Assembly: GCA_003695505.1 (NCBI GenBank)
Contig: RFIY01000178.1
Span: forward strand, 1 to 8,018
Source: J088 sp003695505 [NCBI: Candidatus Dadabacteria bacterium]
GTDB lineage: Bacteria; J088
Reading direction: 5' to 3'
DNA length: 8,018 nt
Shown: in pieces, positions 5,327 to 8,018 of the stretch
Position numbering within the stretch: the first letter of the stretch is position 1
How the letters are laid out: each line of letters starts with the position of its first letter
Notes under the pieces: generated by a model
Database searches by the model: none
The model's input: only the letters and a program-made list of their open reading frames with translations
What the model was told of the DNA's origin: nothing
Made by a program: the position numbers and the translations under genes

Positions 5327-6133
5327 ATGCCCACTGCTTATCCAGTCCGATTCTTACACCGTCACCTCAAAAGGATGCGCGGGCTACAGGCAGCCACAGG
5401 CCTGTACCTGGCCGGCTTTCTGTTTCTCCATCTGAGCACGACACTTGCGGCATTTGCCGGTCCGCGCCGACAGCAAGAGTGGCTGGATCTCGTTCGCGAA
5501 ATCTATCAGAGTCCCATGCAGGAATTGGCTTTACTAACTATGCTGTTCCTGCATGCTGTCAGCGGAGTGTTGATACACCGTCTCCGACCGGGCCCGGTGA
5601 AACGGCGCACTCCGATTCCGTTGCACCGGCGCGCTGGCCGGGGGCTGGCTGCCGTTGTTTTTTTGCATGTACTTGGCACGCGGGCACCCGTCTGGTTTGG
5701 TGGAATCGCCGTCGATGTTTCGTACGTCTCCTACAGCCTGGAACGGTATGGCGCTTTCTTCTACCCATACTACACCCTGCTGTTCACCGCAGGTATCGTT
5801 CACCTCGCTGGTTCCTTGCCGCGCGCGCTGAAACGGCTGTGGCCGCGCGCGTGGGCACGCCTCCCTGTTCCGGCCCCGTCCTTCCTGCCTCGACTCGCTG
5901 TGACAGCCGCCACCATCGGATTCCTCGCGTTGGCCTCGGCAGGTGGTCTGTGGTACCCGGTTGCTCGTGTGAACTACCCCCGGTACGACGCCTGGTTCGC
6001 GTCCTGGTTTGGCACCGCTCCACGGAGCGAACAACTCCGCCCGGTCACACCCGCAGGTAGAACTGCTCTCCCATTCCGAACACGTCGTCGAACGCGACCG
6101 GGTCGGCGCCTGCCGGTCGCACGACACCGTTGA
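5327..6133 (+). CDS. Five-helix membrane protein, dihaem cytochrome b of succinate dehydrogenase / fumarate reductase type (putative)
   Basis: Seen: 268 residues with five hydrophobic segments, about 22-44, 64-86, 103-126, 145-166 and 186-209. Helices I-IV each carry a histidine in a similar setting (FLHLST His35, FLHAVSG His76, FLHVLG His114, IVHLAG His159). Spacings of 41, 38 and 45 closely follow the four haem-ligand histidines of dihaem SdhC/FrdC cytochromes such as Bacillus SdhC. Known of that family: it anchors flavoprotein and iron-sulfur subunits and passes electrons between quinone and the active site. Inferred here: a b-type haem membrane electron carrier; no catalytic subunits adjoin it. 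Start: GGAGG (5315-5319) is 7 bases before the ATG. An ECF41-type promoter (5261-5288) links it to the sigma gene. The last 24 or so residues (from Arg245) are arginine-rich and run antisense over the end of the DUF2804 gene, so the natural stop may have been lost. One TTA leucine codon is present. Alternative: a small membrane protein unrelated to SdhC with chance histidines. Confidence 0.7.
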   Translation: MPTAYPVRFLHRHLKRMRGLQAATGLYLAGFLFLHLSTTLAAFAGPRRQQEWLDLVREIYQSPMQELALLTMLFLHAVSGVLIHRLRPGPVKRRTPIPLHRRAGRGLAAVVFLHVLGTRAPVWFGGIAVDVSYVSYSLERYGAFFYPYYTLLFTAGIVHLAGSLPRALKRLWPRAWARLPVPAPSFLPRLAVTAATIGFLALASAGGLWYPVARVNYPRYDAWFASWFGTAPRSEQLRPVTPAGRTALPFRTRRRTRPGRRLPVARHR

Positions 6134-7061
6134 TCCGGCCAAAGGGACCCCGATAACGCGATTCGATCAGCAGCGCGTTGAGGCGCAGATCGCCGGGCAC
6201 CTGGACATCGAACGTCAGATCGACATCGCCGCGATCGTCGCGGACGACCCAGCGCTCTTCGCCTGCGGTCTGGCTGCGCTCGAAGCAAACCGGCGGCAGC
6301 GCGTGGCAGCGGCCATCGACCCAGCATGCGTTTTCGTTGTAGCGTTGCGGATCACGCGATGCGTTGCGTGTCAGATTCAGACCAATCCATGAGCCGTCCG
6401 TCTGGCGAACCGCCGTCGTCAGCCAGTCCCAGCGCATCACATAGCCATAGAAGCCCCGATGGTCGTCCATCATCAGAGCCGTATCATCCTCGGACCAGGT
6501 TTCCTGTTGGTCACCACAGGAGATCCGGCCCGCGACCGGCAGGATGCCTTTTTGCGAATACATCGCGCGACCCGGGCGCAGTGGAATCGCGACGACGAGC
6601 GGTTCCAGGCCTGATGCATTCGCCACCGCGTCGATGGTCAGCCGTTCCCCTTTGCCGACGTCCACGTCGCAGGCAATCTCGATCCGGTCCTGCGCGAGCC
6701 GATTGCGAAAGCTGATCGAGCCTCCGCGCCCGCGCCACTGCATAGCCGAATCGAGCAACTGCTCCGGCGCATCAAAAGCCCATGGCGGAAGCTGTCGTTC
6801 GAACAGGACCTTCCGCTGCGACGTACGATCGAATGCCTTGACCTGCGCCAGCGCCAGCAGGCCCGTGTGAAACAATGCAATGTTGACGAACCAGCCCGGG
6901 CTGGTGATCTGGAAGGCCTGCCAGCGTTTCAGTCTGGACCGCAATACAGGTCGCGGCAGGCGATTGGCGGCCTCGAGAAGATTGACCCTGGGAAAGGGGC
7001 GGTCATACCGGCCAAATCGTACACTGCCATCGACGACAAGAGGCTGATTCTGGGGTTCCAT
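6045..7061 (-). CDS. DUF2804 family protein
   Basis: 338 residues of unknown biochemical function. Seen: an N-terminal block that opens with PLVVDGSVRFGRYDRPFPRVNLLEA, then RLKRWQAFQITSPGWFVNIALFH. A middle part follows with LVVAIPLRPGRAMYSQKGILPVAGRI and the aromatic DDHRGFYGYVMRWDWLT, and the end reads VFGMGEQFYLRV. This order and the W/Y-rich centre match my memory of DUF2804 proteins, beta-rich and lipocalin-like in appearance. I see no signal peptide or membrane helix, so it is probably cytoplasmic. Start: GGAG (7069-7072) is 7 bases before the ATG at 7059-7061; a GTG at 7100 would add 13 residues, including a His-rich stretch, and has no ribosome site. It diverges from DUF4202 across 63 bases and converges on the cytochrome b-like gene, overlapping by 89 bases. 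A short GC hairpin (CGCTCC-AC-GGAGCG, 6016-6029) lies just past its stop and might help termination. Role not inferred. Confidence 0.82.
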   Translation of the reverse strand: MEPQNQPLVVDGSVRFGRYDRPFPRVNLLEAANRLPRPVLRSRLKRWQAFQITSPGWFVNIALFHTGLLALAQVKAFDRTSQRKVLFERQLPPWAFDAPEQLLDSAMQWRGRGGSISFRNRLAQDRIEIACDVDVGKGERLTIDAVANASGLEPLVVAIPLRPGRAMYSQKGILPVAGRISCGDQQETWSEDDTALMMDDHRGFYGYVMRWDWLTTAVRQTDGSWIGLNLTRNASRDPQRYNENACWVDGRCHALPPVCFERSQTAGEERWVVRDDRGDVDLTFDVQVPGDLRLNALLIESRYRGPFGRINGVVRPAGADPVAFDDVFGMGEQFYLRV

Positions 7062-7124
7062 GTTGCATCTCCACAGGTGGTGGTGTCGATCGATCCGCAC
7101 CGACGATCCGGTATCATGGTGGGC
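7062..7124. promoter_or_regulatory. Short divergent promoter region, DUF2804 / DUF4202
   Basis: Only 63 bases separate the two divergent starts, so both promoters and ribosome sites must be packed or overlapping. I see no good -35/-10 pair and no operator-like palindrome of the type found upstream of the P450. Confidence 0.4.
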
Positions 7125-7748
7125 ATGTCTGACACATCGGTCAACTCCACGCGCCTCGCGGCCGTCCTGACGGCGATCGACGAGGCCAACACCGCCGATC
7201 CGAAGCAGGTTCCGACAGACGACGGGCCGCTACCGGCGGCGCTCGTCTACGGTCGCCGAATGAGCGCCGAGCTGGCCGACCTCGTACCCGACGCCGGCGA
7301 ACCATTGCAGATCGCCGTGCGCGGTCAGCACATCGAACGTTTTCGTCGACCGCGTGACCAGTATCCGATGACGCGCGAGGGGTATCTGGCCTGGCGACGC
7401 GATGCGGCCCGCTTTCACGCCGAGCGGCTGGCCGAACTGATGCGCGACGCCGGCTATGATCAGCCGACGATCGAACGCGTCGGCCAGATCGTGCGCAAAC
7501 AGAACATCAAGCGTGACCCCGATGCACAGGCGCTCGAGGACTGCGCTGCCCTTGTATTTCTGCGCCATGAGCTCGACGATTTCATCTGCGCGCACCCCGA
7601 GTACGATGAGCAACGCATGCTGCGCATCCTGCGCAAGACGTGGAAAAAGATGTCGCCGGCCGGCCACGATCGTGCGCTGGCCATTGCGTTCAGCGATATC
7701 GCGGCGCCGTGGATCAAAAAGGCGCTGGCCGAAACGGAGACAGCATGA
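7125..7748 (+). CDS. DUF4202 family protein
   Basis: 207 residues, all-helical in appearance and rich in charged residues. Seen: AVLTAIDEANTADP near the start, ALVYGRRMSAELADLVPDA, the conserved AVRGQHIERFRRPRDQYPMTREGYLAWRRDAARFHAE block (about 65-101), and IERVGQIVRKQNIKRDPDAQALEDCAALVFLRHELDDF. The C-terminal block is MLRILRKTWKKMSPAGHDRALAI. This order matches DUF4202 as I know it. The conserved His, Glu and Asp (QH, LEDCA, RHELDDF, GHDRAL) hint at a metal site like that of HD-type hydrolases, but that is inference. Start: ATG at 7125, with GGTGGG immediately upstream; an in-frame ATG at 7116 would add three residues and cannot be excluded. Its TGA overlaps the next gene's ATG by 4 bases (ATGA), implying coupled translation. 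No signal peptide. Confidence 0.85.
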   Translation: MSDTSVNSTRLAAVLTAIDEANTADPKQVPTDDGPLPAALVYGRRMSAELADLVPDAGEPLQIAVRGQHIERFRRPRDQYPMTREGYLAWRRDAARFHAERLAELMRDAGYDQPTIERVGQIVRKQNIKRDPDAQALEDCAALVFLRHELDDFICAHPEYDEQRMLRILRKTWKKMSPAGHDRALAIAFSDIAAPWIKKALAETETA

Positions 7749-8018
7749 AGGCCATATGGGTTGACCGACTGGCAACAGACACGTCCGCCGTTGTCGTGCG
7801 CGACAGCGAGCCACCAAAGCCCGGACCCGGGCAGGTGCTGATTCGCGTCCATCGCGCGCCGATCAACCCGTCGGATTTCAACTACATTCACGGGACCTAC
7901 CGGGACGCGCTGGAGCGGTTGATCTGGAACCGCTCGCGCAGTGCCGATGACCCGGTCTGGTTCGACCCCGAACGCACCACCCCCTGCCCCGAACCGCCTT
8001 ATATCCTCGGTGGAGAAG
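7745..8018 (+). CDS. MDR-family (GroES-like) NAD(P)H oxidoreductase, N-terminal part, cut by window edge
   Basis: 91 codons are visible before the window ends. Seen: MKAIWVDRL, then PPKPGPGQVLIRVHRAPINPSDFNYIHGTY, the standard GroES-like opening of medium-chain dehydrogenases/reductases such as quinone and 2-enoyl reductases. PYILGGE follows, where the family normally has P-x-x-P-G-x-E-G. The NPSD form, rather than the C-x-T-D of zinc alcohol dehydrogenases, argues for a zinc-free reductase. Odd: about 30 residues (from RDALERLIWN to PCPEP, with WFDPERTTP) separate HGTY from PYILGGE, where related proteins usually have about ten. This looks like an insertion at the substrate-cleft loop. The ATG overlaps the DUF4202 stop (ATGA). 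The cofactor domain lies outside, so the reaction cannot be named. Confidence 0.85.
   Translation, partial: MKAIWVDRLATDTSAVVVRDSEPPKPGPGQVLIRVHRAPINPSDFNYIHGTYRDALERLIWNRSRSADDPVWFDPERTTPCPEPPYILGGE

Noticed and set aside
5479-6060. Possible frameshift near 6040-6060 in the cytochrome b gene (another frame stops at 6058-6060)
   Set aside because: The main frame is uninterrupted through all five helices; an alternative stop in another frame is not evidence of a sequencing or real frameshift.

Overview
The window is high-GC bacterial DNA of proteobacterial character. The evidence is full-length E. coli-type MsrA, Shine-Dalgarno-led genes, stop/start overlaps, and DUF2804/DUF4202 proteins. A hydrocarbon-, terpenoid- or steroid-degrading gammaproteobacterium would fit, but genus cannot be read from the sequence. 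I see no rRNA, tRNA, CRISPR array or transposase.

Left part (1-3834), a catabolic/oxidative block. Three genes lie on the minus strand: an NAD(P)-dependent SDR (1399-2226), msrA translationally coupled to it (773-1399, stop and start sharing one base), and the N-terminal part of an FAD-binding dehydrogenase of the fumarate reductase/ketosteroid dehydrogenase type (1-692, cut by the window edge). A soluble cytochrome P450 (2425-3834) diverges from them. Two near-identical inverted repeats (747-762 and 2354-2369) sit 54 and 55 bases upstream of the FAD-enzyme and P450 start codons. Both closely match TTGACCA-N2-TGGTCAA, the operator known for the TetR-family regulator RutR. This suggests a shared repressor encoded elsewhere.

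Middle part (3835-6133), an ECF sigma factor island. A strongly structured, gene-free spacer (nested hairpins, 3891-4030) follows the P450. Next is an ECF41-type sigma factor with its fused SnoaL-like C-terminal domain and all three diagnostic motifs (WLPEP, DGGGK, NPDK). The sigma gene and the gene after it each have an ECF41-type promoter (TGTCACA-N16/17-CGTC) at the same distance from the start codon. The second gene is not one of the usual ECF41 targets as I remember them. It encodes a five-helix membrane protein with four helix histidines spaced like the haem ligands of dihaem succinate dehydrogenase/fumarate reductase cytochrome b. This likely sigma-target pair is the most interesting part of the window. 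The sigma gene has TTA leucine codons that the P450 lacks, so the pair may have a separate origin.

Right part (6045-8018): a DUF2804 protein (minus strand), whose end overlaps the cytochrome b reading frame tail to tail. Diverging from it is a DUF4202 protein, overlapping by 4 bases with an MDR-family (GroES-like) oxidoreductase that runs off the window.
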